From NCBI GenBank assembly GCA_003151515.1, contig PLXS01000027.1, positions 24,064 to 88,063 of the forward strand: a DNA stretch of 64,000 bases. The letters are read 5' to 3'. The stretch comes from Opitutaceae bacterium (GTDB lineage: Bacteria > Verrucomicrobiota > Verrucomicrobiia > Opitutales > Opitutaceae). This document shows positions 48,960 to 64,000 of this stretch, piece after piece. A program made the translations under genes and the position numbers. The notes below the pieces were generated by a model. It did not search any database, had not been told where the DNA came from, and was given only the letters and a program-made list of their open reading frames with translations. Within the stretch, counting starts at the first letter, position 1; each line of letters begins with the position of its first letter.

Positions 48960-51149
48960 TTAGGTGCGCGCCGGGGCCCTGGTCGTGCTCTCGACGATCT
49001 TCTGCAGGAGCGAGTTGGGGACCTGCTCGAAGTGCGACGGCGTCACCGCGGCGCTCGCCCGCCCCTTGGAGAGGGAGCGGATGTCGGTCACGTAGCCGAA
49101 GAGGGTCTCCAGCGGGACCGTGGCCGCGATGATGCACGCGCCGGCCTTGTTTTCCATGCCATGGATCGTGCCGCGGCGCCGGTTGATGTCGCCGATAAGG
49201 TCGCCCTGGTACTCCTCTGGCGTCGTCACCTCGACCCCCATGATGGGCTCCAGAAGGATCGGGTTCGCCTTCTTCATCGCGTCCTTGAACGCGAAGATGC
49301 CGGCCATCTTGAACGCGAGCTCCGACGAGTCGACCTCGTGGAAGGAGCCGTCGATGATCTTCACGATGACGTCTACGACGGGGTGGCCCGCGACGGTGCC
49401 GTTGTTCGCGCCCTCCAGAATGCCGTCGATTGTCGGCTTGATGTACTCCTTCGGGATGCTCCCGCCGACCGTCTCGTTCAGCACCTCGATGCCCTTTCCC
49501 TTCTGGTTCGGCTCGAGCGTGATGATGGCGTGGCCGTACTGGCCCTTGCCGCCCGACTGGCGGATGAACTTGCCCTCGCCCTCGGCCGAGCCCTTCACGG
49601 TCTCGCGGTAGGCGATCTGCGGCTTGCCCGAGGTAGCCTCGACCTTGAACTCGCGCTTCATGCGGTCGAGGATGATCTCCAGGTGGAGCTCGCCCATCCC
49701 TGAAAGGATGATCTGGCCCGTGTCCTGGTCCGTCTTGACCTTGAGCGTCGGGTCCTCGGCCACGAGGCGCTGTAGGGCCGTGCCCATCTTCTCCTGGTCG
49801 GCCTTCGAGTTGGGCTCGACGGACATCGAGATGACCGGCTCGGGGAACGACGGCGGCTCAAGCCTGATGTCGAAGTCCTCGTCGCAGAGTGTGTCGCCCG
49901 TGATCACGTCCTTGATGCCGACCAGGGCGCAGATGTCCCCGGCGTACGCCGCGTCGATCTCCTCGCGGTCGATCGCGTGCATGAGCACCAGGCGCGAGAC
50001 GCGCTCGCTGCGGCGCGTGCGCGGGTTGTAGAGGGACATGCCCTTCCTTACCATGCCCGTGTAGACCCGGTAGAACACGAGCTTGCCGACAAACGGGTCC
50101 GTCCAGAGCTTGAACGCGAGGCCCGCGAGCTTGCTCTTGTCGTTGACGACCGCCTCGACATGGACGCCGTCGCTGTCCTTGCCGGCCATCGGCGGCAGGT
50201 CGATCGGACTCGGCAGGTAGTTGACCACGCAGTCCAGGACGCGCTGGATGCCCTTCTTCTTGAAGGCGGAGCCGGGGATCACGCCGAAGAACTTGAGGGA
50301 GATGGTCGCCTTGCGGATCGCGAGCATCAGCTCGTTGACTCCGATTTCCTTGCCCTCGAGGTACTTGTGGGCAATCTCGTCGTCGAAGTCGGAGACGGCC
50401 TCGATCAGCTTCTCGCGGAACTCCTTCGCCTCCTCGAGCATCCCAGCCGGGATCGCAGAGGTCTGGGGGCTCAAGCCCAGCGGGTCCTTGTCGTCGTCGA
50501 AGACGTAGGCGATCATCTGCACCAGGTCCACGACGCCGTCGAACTTGTCCTCCGCCCCGATCGGCAGGAAGAGCGCGTGCGCATTGCCCTTGAGCTTGAC
50601 GCGGATGTCCTCGATCGCGCCGTGGAAGTCCGCGCCGACGCGGTCCATCTTGTTGATGAAGGCGAGCCTCGGGACGTTGTACTTGTTGGCCTGGCGCCAG
50701 ACGGTCTCGGATTGGGGCTGCACCCCGGCCACGGCGTCGAACACCGCGATCGCGCCGTCAAGGACGCGCAGGGAGCGCTCGACCTCGGCCGTGAAGTCCA
50801 CGTGTCCGGGGGTGTCAATAATATTGATACGCTGGCTGATGCCCTTCCACGGGCCGCAGGATGCGTTCCAGGCGCACGAGATCGCCGCCGCCGTTATCGT
50901 GATCCCGCGCTCGCGCTCCTGCTCCATCCAGTCCGTGACGGTCGTGCCGTCGTGGACCTCGCCCATCTTGTGGACGGCGCCGGAGTAGAAGAGGATGCGC
51001 TCGGTCGTCGTCGTCTTGCCCGCGTCGATGTGAGCCGCGATCCCGATGTTTCGCGTCCACTCGAGCGGGAACGGGCGGCTCGGCGAGTTCTGCGCCGAGA
51101 TCTTGGCCTTGTCGGTGACGACAGTGATGGACGGAGCGTGCGAAGACAT
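48960..51149 (-). CDS. fusA: Elongation factor G
   Basis: This encodes 729 residues, with about 30 extra N-terminal residues ([20 protein letters not shown]...) before the usual [19 protein letters not shown] (G1 at 39-47). G2 to G4 are present ([24 protein letters not shown]), and domains II-V follow to the end. It drives translocation and ribosome recycling. The start ATG 51149 is 16 bases from rpsG; an internal start near the G1 box cannot be excluded. Confidence 0.97.
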   Translation of the reverse strand: MSSHAPSITVVTDKAKISAQNSPSRPFPLEWTRNIGIAAHIDAGKTTTTERILFYSGAVHKMGEVHDGTTVTDWMEQERERGITITAAAISCAWNASCGPWKGISQRINIIDTPGHVDFTAEVERSLRVLDGAIAVFDAVAGVQPQSETVWRQANKYNVPRLAFINKMDRVGADFHGAIEDIRVKLKGNAHALFLPIGAEDKFDGVVDLVQMIAYVFDDDKDPLGLSPQTSAIPAGMLEEAKEFREKLIEAVSDFDDEIAHKYLEGKEIGVNELMLAIRKATISLKFFGVIPGSAFKKKGIQRVLDCVVNYLPSPIDLPPMAGKDSDGVHVEAVVNDKSKLAGLAFKLWTDPFVGKLVFYRVYTGMVRKGMSLYNPRTRRSERVSRLVLMHAIDREEIDAAYAGDICALVGIKDVITGDTLCDEDFDIRLEPPSFPEPVISMSVEPNSKADQEKMGTALQRLVAEDPTLKVKTDQDTGQIILSGMGELHLEIILDRMKREFKVEATSGKPQIAYRETVKGSAEGEGKFIRQSGGKGQYGHAIITLEPNQKGKGIEVLNETVGGSIPKEYIKPTIDGILEGANNGTVAGHPVVDVIVKIIDGSFHEVDSSELAFKMAGIFAFKDAMKKANPILLEPIMGVEVTTPEEYQGDLIGDINRRRGTIHGMENKAGACIIAATVPLETLFGYVTDIRSLSKGRASAAVTPSHFEQVPNSLLQKIVESTTRAPART

Positions 51150-51165
51150 GGGGACCGATCCGGCT

Positions 51166-51639
51166 CTACCAGCGCAGGTGGGCGAAGGCGCGGTTCGCCT
51201 GGGCCATCTTGTGCGTGTCTTCCTTCTTCTTAACCACCGTGCCCGTGTTGTTGTAGGCGTCGATGATCTCCGCCGCCAGGGCGTCGCGCATGGTGACGCC
51301 CTTCCTCGAGCCGGCGGCGTCCACGATCCAGCGGATCGCGAGGCTCTCCTGGCGCTCGAAGGAGATTTCGATCGGGACCTGGTAGGTCGCGCCGCCGACG
51401 CGGCGGCTCTTGACCTCGAGCCGGGGCCTGGCGTTCTCGAGCGCGCCGAGGAGCAGGTCCACCGGGTCGCCCTTCTCGAGCTTCTCGGAAACCTTCTCGA
51501 AGGCCCCGTAGACGATGCGCTGGGCAAGGTTCTTCTTGCCCTTCTTCATGATGACGTTGACGAGGTGCGCGACCAGCGGGCTGTTATACCGTATGTCGGG
51601 CACGACGTCGCGTTTCTCTGCTCTGTGGCGGCGTGACAT
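51166..51639 (-). CDS. rpsG: 30S ribosomal protein uS7
   Basis: This encodes 157 residues. [47 protein letters not shown] and the C-terminal region [17 protein letters not shown] are typical. S7 is the str-operon repressor in E. coli. It is 22 bases after rpsL. Confidence 0.97.
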   Translation of the reverse strand: MSRRHRAEKRDVVPDIRYNSPLVAHLVNVIMKKGKKNLAQRIVYGAFEKVSEKLEKGDPVDLLLGALENARPRLEVKSRRVGGATYQVPIEISFERQESLAIRWIVDAAGSRKGVTMRDALAAEIIDAYNNTGTVVKKKEDTHKMAQANRAFAHLRW

Positions 51640-51661
51640 GGTGTCTAGGAGGCCCTTTCGA

Positions 51662-52045
51662 TCACTTCTTCTCCGCCTTCGGGCGCTTGACGCCGTACTT
51701 CGAGCGGCTGCGGCGGCGCTTCTCGACGCCTGTCGCGTCAAGCGTGCCGCGCACGATGTGGTAGCGCACGCCGGGGAGGTCCTTCACGCGACCGCCGCGC
51801 ACGAGCACAATCGAGTGCTCCTGCAGGTTGTGGCCCTCGTCAGGGATGTAGGAGATCACCTCGTTGCCGTTCGTCAGCCTGACCTTGGCGACCTTGCGGA
51901 TGGCCGAATTCGGCTTCTTCGGCGTGCGGGTCATGACCTGCACGCAGACCCCGCGTCGGAAGGGGTTACCCTGCAACGCCGGGGACTTCGATTTGATGCG
52001 CACCTTGCGGCGGCCCAGGCGGACGAGCTGGTTGATGGTCGGCAT
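51662..52045 (-). CDS. rpsL: 30S ribosomal protein uS12
   Basis: This encodes 127 residues. [37 protein letters not shown], then [19 protein letters not shown] and [16 protein letters not shown], keep the two lysines associated with streptomycin sensitivity. It is the first gene after the rpoC terminator and a 330-base leader, so it starts its own transcription unit. Confidence 0.98.
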   Translation of the reverse strand: MPTINQLVRLGRRKVRIKSKSPALQGNPFRRGVCVQVMTRTPKKPNSAIRKVAKVRLTNGNEVISYIPDEGHNLQEHSIVLVRGGRVKDLPGVRYHIVRGTLDATGVEKRRRSRSKYGVKRPKAEKK

Positions 52046-52097
52046 ACGTGGCTGTTATGAAAGTGGAGTTGGGAAAAGAGGTTAAAACTACGCCGGG

Positions 52098-52123
52098 CCA
52101 AAAAGTCGGCAAGAACTTTTTGG
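52098..52123 (-). promoter_or_regulatory. Perfect inverted repeat in the rpsL leader
   Basis: CCAAAAAGT (52098-52106) and ACTTTTTGG (52115-52123) make a perfect 9-bp stem with an eight-base loop, 52 bases before the rpsL ATG. No U tract follows it in the leftward direction. It is a candidate leader structure or regulator site for the str-S10-spc-alpha unit. Confidence 0.45.
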
Positions 52124-52203
52124 CGAAATGCAATCTAGTTCGCGAAAACCGCGTTTCAGGCGCGGCTCGCGATAAGGTGCGCACGTCGGCGGGTGCCGGG
52201 TGC

Positions 52204-52232
52204 GCGTAAGAACTGACGAAAAGGGGTGTCAA
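52204..52232 (-). promoter_or_regulatory. Possible promoter of the rpsL unit
   Basis: On the leftward strand TTGACA (complement of 52227-52232) is followed after 17 bases by TTACGC (52204-52209), a weak -10. It would start transcription about 150 bases before rpsL. Only the -35 is convincing. Confidence 0.3.
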
Positions 52233-52257
52233 AATCCCCCTTGCGCAGCGCAAAGAC

Positions 52258-52287
52258 AACAAAAAAACGGACCCCTTTGCTGGGGGT
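52258..52287 (-). terminator. Intrinsic terminator after rpoC
   Basis: Leftward, ACCCC (complement of 52283-52287) and GGGGT (complement of 52271-52275) form a short stem with loop CAGCAAA, followed by CCG and seven T. It lies about 90 bases after the rpoC stop and before the rpsL promoter candidate. The stem is short but the U tract is good. Confidence 0.6.
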
Positions 52288-52376
52288 GCGCGGACGGCGC
52301 AGCCGGGGGGGGCGGGAGGCGGATTGCTAGCGCTCCTCCCCCTCCCCCGCCCGGGGCTGCGATCAGCCCGGTCCTG

Positions 52377-56516
<4,140 letters not shown>

Positions 56517-56571
56517 GGCTTGTGTGTCCCTGATTCTGTAATGGTTCGACGGGTTTGGGTCGCCTTTGGGC

Positions 56572-60351
<3,780 letters not shown>

Positions 60352-60439
60352 GGAGATTCCCGGAGGGATTTAGAAGACGCAGCGAGTCAAAGCGCGGCCC
60401 GTGTCTGGCCGGGATGCGCCCTCGCTAACATGTGTACAA

Positions 60440-60485
60440 ATTGAGAAAAGGCAAAGGACAGGCCGTGCCGATGCGCGGCCCGTCC
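60440..60485 (-). terminator. Attenuator-like hairpin between rplL and rpoB
   Basis: Leftward, GGACGGGCCG (60485-60476) pairs with CGGCCTGTCC (60465-60456) with one G-T wobble, loop of ten bases, followed by TTTGCCTTTTCTC. It sits in the 185-base gap after the rplL stop, where E. coli has its partial terminator that sets the ratio of L7/L12 to RNA polymerase. Confidence 0.6.
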
Positions 60486-60536
60486 GGGTGGCTTCTTCAG
60501 CCGTAAGGTGTTGATCGCCAGGCGTCAGGGCCCAAA

Positions 60537-60923
60537 TCACTTGAGCTCCACCTTGGCGCCCGCCGCCTCGAGCTTCTTCTTGATCTCCTCGGCCTCCGCC
60601 TTGTTGACACCCTCCTTGACGGACTTCGGGGCGCCCTCGACGAGGTCCTTGGCCTCCTTCAGGCCCAGGCCGGTGATCGCGCGCACTTCCTTGATCGCGC
60701 CGATCTTGTTCGCGCCGGCCTCGAGGAGGACGACGGTGAACTCGGTCTTCTCCTCGACCGGGGCCGCGGCTGCCGCTGCGGCGGCGGGGGCTGCGGCTGC
60801 GGCGACGGGGGCCGCTGCGGACACGCCCCACTTGGACTCGAGGTCCTTGACGAGGCCGGCGATTTCGAGGACCGACTGGCTGGAAAGCCACTCGATGACT
60901 TGGTCTTTTGTAATGTTGCTCAT
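60537..60923 (-). CDS. rplL: 50S ribosomal protein bL12 (L7/L12)
   Basis: This encodes 128 residues: the N-terminal dimer domain ([32 protein letters not shown]), an Ala/Pro hinge (about 35-55), and the C-terminal factor-binding domain [43 protein letters not shown]. It is present in several copies on the stalk. It lies 160 bases after rplJ. Confidence 0.98.
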   Translation of the reverse strand: MSNITKDQVIEWLSSQSVLEIAGLVKDLESKWGVSAAAPVAAAAAPAAAAAAAAPVEEKTEFTVVLLEAGANKIGAIKEVRAITGLGLKEAKDLVEGAPKSVKEGVNKAEAEEIKKKLEAAGAKVELK

Positions 60924-61083
60924 GGTGATCTTTGCCGCCGACTAGCGGCCCCGGCGGGGGCTTGTTTAAGGGACGTATCCCCTAGCCTGCTGCGTTTGAT
61001 TTGTTGGCTTTCTTCGGCTCGCCGGGTTTCCCGCGGCTCCCCTTTGAAATGGTTGCTGTTCTCTTCCGTAGGCTTGCTTCTCT

Positions 61084-61599
61084 TCAGGCCTGCGAGGCGC
61101 GAACCTTGGCCTGCAGGACGTTGACGAGGCCCTGGGGGACCGCGTTGATGAGGCGGACAAAGCTGCCCGCGGGCTGGTTGAGGAGGCCGAGCAGCTGGGC
61201 GCGCAGCACCTCTAGCGAGGGCATGTCGGCGAGACGCTCAATGTCCTTGGAGCTGATAAACTTCTTGGAGAGGACTCCCGCCTTGACGACGACCTTCTGC
61301 TTGTCCTTGAAGAACTGCTTCAAGACCTTGGCAACTCCGGCGGAGTTCTTGCCGCCGACGATGATCGCGGTCGGCCCGATGAGCTGCGCCTCGATGTCGG
61401 GCAGCCCCAGGGACTTCGCCGCGACGCGCAGCGAGCTGTTCTTGACGACGTGGTACTCGGCCTTCTCGGCGGCGAGCCTGCTGCGAAGCTCGGCGGCGTC
61501 CGCGACCGTGACCCCCGTGAAGTTGGCGAGGATCACGTAGTCGGACTTCTTCAGGTGCGTCTCGACGTCTTCTATAAGGTATTTCTTCTCGGCTCTCAT
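61084..61599 (-). CDS. rplJ: 50S ribosomal protein uL10
   Basis: This encodes 171 residues. MRAEKKYLIEDVETHLKKSDYVILANFTGVTVADAAELRSRL is the RNA-binding start, and the C-terminal helix (about 150-170) binds L12 dimers. It is 17 bases after rplA, so no long leader for L10 autoregulation lies directly before it; the 160-base gap is on the rplL side. Confidence 0.96.
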   Translation of the reverse strand: MRAEKKYLIEDVETHLKKSDYVILANFTGVTVADAAELRSRLAAEKAEYHVVKNSSLRVAAKSLGLPDIEAQLIGPTAIIVGGKNSAGVAKVLKQFFKDKQKVVVKAGVLSKKFISSKDIERLADMPSLEVLRAQLLGLLNQPAGSFVRLINAVPQGLVNVLQAKVRASQA

Positions 61600-61616
61600 G
61601 GAACGGTTCTCCGGGT

Positions 61617-62309
61617 TTAGTATTTGCCGAACTCGGTCGACGCGATCCGCACGGCGGGACTCTGCGAGGACGAGATTGCGACCATCTTGATGTAGTGGCC
61701 CTTGAAATGGGCGGGCTTGGCCTTGCCGACGGCGTCGAGGACCGCCTGGGCGTTCTCGAGGATCTGCGCAGGGGTGAACGAGCGCTTGCCGATCCCGACC
61801 CCGATGTTGCAGGTCTTGTCCATCTTGAACTCCACGCGGCCCGCCTTGACGGCCTTGATGCCGGCGGCGATGTCGTCCGTAACGGTGCCGCTCTTGGGGT
61901 TGGGCATGAGGCCCTTGGGGCCGAGGACGCGGGCGATCGTGCGCACAGTCTTCATGGCCTCGGTGGTCGCGATCGCGACGTCGAAGTCGAGCCAGCCGCC
62001 GTTGATCTTGGCCATCATGTCCTGCAGGCCCGCGAAGTCCGCGCCGGCGTCCATGGCAGCCTTGGCGTCGTCCGTGAACACGAGCACGCGCACCTTCTTG
62101 CCCGAGCCGTTCGGCAGGGGCGTCGTCCCGCGCACCATCTGGTCGCCCGCGGTCGGGTCGACCCCGAGGTGGAACGAGAGCTCGATGGTCTCGTCGAACT
62201 TCGCCCCCGGGAACTTGGCGAGGACCCCGACGGCCTCGGCCAGCGGGTAGTCCTTCGACAGGTCGGCGGCCTGGACCGCGCTGCGGTATCGTTTGCTGTG
62301 TTTTTCCAT
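61617..62309 (-). CDS. rplA: 50S ribosomal protein uL1
   Basis: This encodes 230 residues. GAKFDETIELSFHLGVDPTAGDQMVRGTTPLPNGSGKKVRVLVFTDD and GPKGLMPNPKSGTVTDDIAAGIKAVKAGRVEFKMDKT are diagnostic. It forms the L1 stalk and usually represses the rplK-rplA unit. ATG 62309 gives MEKHSKRY. Confidence 0.97.
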   Translation of the reverse strand: MEKHSKRYRSAVQAADLSKDYPLAEAVGVLAKFPGAKFDETIELSFHLGVDPTAGDQMVRGTTPLPNGSGKKVRVLVFTDDAKAAMDAGADFAGLQDMMAKINGGWLDFDVAIATTEAMKTVRTIARVLGPKGLMPNPKSGTVTDDIAAGIKAVKAGRVEFKMDKTCNIGVGIGKRSFTPAQILENAQAVLDAVGKAKPAHFKGHYIKMVAISSSQSPAVRIASTEFGKY

Positions 62310-62373
62310 GTTTTGCTCCTTGCGGTGCATGCGTCCCGGGTGGGACTCCCGCTTCAAGATTTCTACTCGACGG

Positions 62374-62799
62374 TCAGTCGACCACCTCGATGCCCATGTT
62401 GCGGGCCGTGCCCGCGATGATGCGGATGCCGGCCTCGTCGCTCTTGGCGTTCAGGTCCTTCTGCTTGATCCTGTATATCTCGAGCAGCTGCTTCTTGTTC
62501 ACCTTGCCCACCTTGTCCTGGTTGGGCTTGCCCGAGCCGCTCGCGATGTTCGCCGCCTTCTTGAGGAGGACGGACGCCGGCGGCGACTTGAGGATGAACG
62601 TGAAGCTCTTGTCCGCGAAGACCGTGATGATCACGGGCAGGATCATCCCGTTCTGGTCCTTGGTCTTGGCGTTGAACTCCTTGCAGAACGCCATGATGTT
62701 GACGCCCTGGGCGCCCAGAGCGGGGCCGACCGGCGGGGCGGGGTTCGCCGCGCCGGCGGGGAGTTGAAGACGGATGTAGCCTTGGATTTTCTTGGCCAT
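62374..62799 (-). CDS. rplK: 50S ribosomal protein uL11
   Basis: This encodes 141 residues. [46 protein letters not shown] is the thiostrepton-associated N-terminal domain and the C-terminal half binds the 23S GTPase centre. It follows nusG by 29 bases. Confidence 0.98.
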   Translation of the reverse strand: MAKKIQGYIRLQLPAGAANPAPPVGPALGAQGVNIMAFCKEFNAKTKDQNGMILPVIITVFADKSFTFILKSPPASVLLKKAANIASGSGKPNQDKVGKVNKKQLLEIYRIKQKDLNAKSDEAGIRIIAGTARNMGIEVVD

Positions 62800-62828
62800 T
62801 GTTTTGAAATGCGTCGGGGCCCGGGGCC

Positions 62829-63407
62829 TTACTCGGTGGACCTCTGCACCTGCCAGTATTCGAGCTCGACCGGCGTGAAACGGCCGAAGATGGAGACCGA
62901 TATCTTGAGCTTGCCGCGGTCGGGGTCGATCTCGTCGATGCGGCCGTTCAGGTTCGCGAACGGGCCGTCGTTGATCTTGACGTCCTCGCCCACCGCGTAC
63001 TGGACCTTCGGCACCTCCTTGCCGTTGGCGGCCTCGATGCGGGCTCGGATCTCGTCGATCTCGGACTGGCGCAGCGCTGCCGGGTGCTCGCCCCCGACGA
63101 AGCCGATGACCCCCGCGACCTCCTTGACGAAGTACCAGGGCTTGTTGATCAGCTTCTTGTCCTCGTCGAAGAGCTTCATCTGGATGAAGACGTAGCCCGG
63201 GTAGAGCTTGCGCACCTTGGAGGACTTCTTGCCGTTCTTCACCTCGGAGACGACCTCGGTCGGCAGCAGGACCTCGAAGATGGAGTCATCGAGCTCCTCG
63301 GCCGCCTTGAAGCGCTCGATGTAGATCTTCACCTTGTTCTCCTGGCCGGAGAGCGTGTGAAGCGCGAACCACTGCGCGCCCGCGGGCGCCGTCGTTTGGG
63401 CGGACAT
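62829..63407 (-). CDS. nusG: Transcription termination/antitermination factor NusG
   Basis: This encodes 192 residues. The NGN domain begins [21 protein letters not shown], and the KOW domain has [49 protein letters not shown]. It binds RNA polymerase and links it to Rho and the ribosome. It is 6 bases after secE. Confidence 0.97.
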   Translation of the reverse strand: MSAQTTAPAGAQWFALHTLSGQENKVKIYIERFKAAEELDDSIFEVLLPTEVVSEVKNGKKSSKVRKLYPGYVFIQMKLFDEDKKLINKPWYFVKEVAGVIGFVGGEHPAALRQSEIDEIRARIEAANGKEVPKVQYAVGEDVKINDGPFANLNGRIDEIDPDRGKLKISVSIFGRFTPVELEYWQVQRSTE

Positions 63408-63413
63408 GGCGGC

Positions 63414-63620
63414 TTAGCGGTTGATCCAGGAGGTGAACAGGTCGACCACCTGGTAGAGAGAAAAGTCACTGACGGCCGTGAACAGCCCGAGGAGGGCGCT
63501 CGCGACGATGACCACGATGGTCGAGTCGCGCAGCTCCGTCCGATTGGGCCAGCTCGCCTTCTGGAGCTCGCCCACCATCTCGCCGACGAAGATGCGCGTG
63601 CTTTGGAACGGGTTTTTCAT
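63414..63620 (-). CDS. secE: Preprotein translocase subunit SecE
   Basis: This encodes 68 residues, the short single-helix form: an amphipathic segment FVGEMVGELQKASWPNRTELRDSTIVVIVASALLGLFTAV, then the helix VVDLF near the end. It clamps SecY. It lies between tRNA-Trp and nusG, the common order without rpmG in between. Confidence 0.95.
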   Translation of the reverse strand: MKNPFQSTRIFVGEMVGELQKASWPNRTELRDSTIVVIVASALLGLFTAVSDFSLYQVVDLFTSWINR

Positions 63621-63645
63621 GGACAGTCTTGGTGACCTTCTTAAG

Positions 63646-63721
63646 TGGCAGGGGCGGAGGGAATCGAACCCCCAACCAACGGTTTTGGAGACCGCTACTC
63701 TACCAATTGAGCTACACCCCT
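63646..63721 (-). tRNA. trpT: tRNA-Trp (CCA)
   Basis: The 76-base gene is read leftward. The acceptor stem is AGGGGTG with CGCCCCT (one T-G pair), the anticodon loop is CTCCAAA with anticodon CCA, and the T loop is GGTTCGATTCC. The discriminator G and the 3' CCA are encoded. It lies between tuf and secE, where many bacteria have tRNA-Trp. Confidence 0.96.
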
Positions 63722-63750
63722 ATAGTTCGTGGAATTGTTTAGACGACGAC

Positions 63751-63778
63751 GCCGAGGTCCGTGTTGCGGAGCCTCGGC
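63751..63778 (-). other. Strong hairpin between tuf and tRNA-Trp
   Basis: GCCGAGG (63751-63757) pairs with CCTCGGC (63772-63778), and CCG/CGG inside continues the stem after a bulge. No good U tract follows leftward, so it may be an RNA-processing or pausing signal rather than a terminator. Confidence 0.45.
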
Positions 63779-63810
63779 GAGCCGTTATTAAGTGTTTCTG
63801 GCCTAAAGGA

Positions 63811-64000
63811 TTACTCCGTGATTTCAGTGACGCGGCCCGCGCCGATGGTCCTGCCGCCCTCGCGGATGGCGAAGCGTTGCGTCTTCTCCATCGCGATCGG
63901 GACGATGAGCTCGATGTCGACGTTGATGTTGTCGCCGGGCATGATCATCTCGACGCCCTTGGGCAGCGCGATGACCCCGGTCACGTCCGTCGTGCGGAAG
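63811..64000 (-). CDS. tuf: Elongation factor Tu, C-terminal part (partial)
   Basis: The last 63 residues of EF-Tu domain III are present, with FRTTDVTG at the start, [31 protein letters not shown] and the end GRVTEITE followed by TAA at 63811. The 5' part lies beyond the window edge. It is upstream of tRNA-Trp and secE in the leftward unit. Confidence 0.97.
   Translation of the reverse strand, partial: FRTTDVTGVIALPKGVEMIMPGDNINVDIELIVPIAMEKTQRFAIREGGRTIGAGRVTEITE

Overview
The window is a GC-rich bacterial chromosome segment with dense, short-gap, mostly minus-strand gene order. The set of families, the long S10-spc-alpha ribosomal cluster joined to rpoBC, the tuf - tRNA-Trp - secE - nusG order, the hexameric-type citrate synthase and many starts without a clear Shine-Dalgarno (SD) suggest a member of the Verrucomicrobiota, probably near Opitutales. 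This placement is inferred from remembered protein similarity, not from a search.

Left part (1-9.6 kb) is accessory. It holds a partial gene, a secreted protein of unknown function, a secreted glycosidase-like gene split by an in-frame amber codon, an EamA exporter, a run of small proteins (YCII, RidA, MOSC and membrane proteins) and a TlpA-like thioredoxin. A visibly lower-GC stretch (about 7.3-9.6 kb) follows, with an alpha/beta hydrolase and a two-gene nucleotidyltransferase module that is the best candidate here for an undescribed system.

The middle part (9.6-33.1 kb) is housekeeping: a CTP-synthase-like amidotransferase, lnt, secA, a UDP-glucuronate decarboxylase, a GH51 arabinofuranosidase coupled to tgt, a short plus-strand group (trpG/pabA, nrdR, an unknown gene, HIT), then dprA, nnr, acpS, pdxJ, a GNAT gene, gltA, hisH-hisB-hisC-hisD, guaA and a small zinc-ribbon membrane protein.

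The right part (33.1-64 kb) is one long minus-strand information-processing block. Read in transcription order it is tuf (partial), tRNA-Trp, secE, nusG, rplK, rplA, rplJ, rplL, rpoB, rpoC, a terminator and leader, then rpsL, rpsG, fusA, rpsJ, rplC-D-W-B, rpsS, rplV, rpsC, rplP, rpmC, rpsQ, rplN, rplX, rplE, rpsN, rpsH, rplF, rplR, rpsE, rplO, secY, a degenerate adenylate-kinase-like gene, map, rpsM, rpsK, rpsD, rpoA and rplQ, closed by a clear intrinsic terminator at 33.1 kb. rpmD, infA and rpmJ are absent from their usual places.

Most notable observations: the second zinc site of RNA polymerase beta' has lost three of its four cysteines; Tgt has lost two of its zinc cysteines; a kinase-dead Adk-like protein sits in the adk slot; ribosomal proteins L5 and S5 carry minisatellite-encoded N-terminal tails; and a conserved secreted enzyme-like gene is interrupted by a single TAG.
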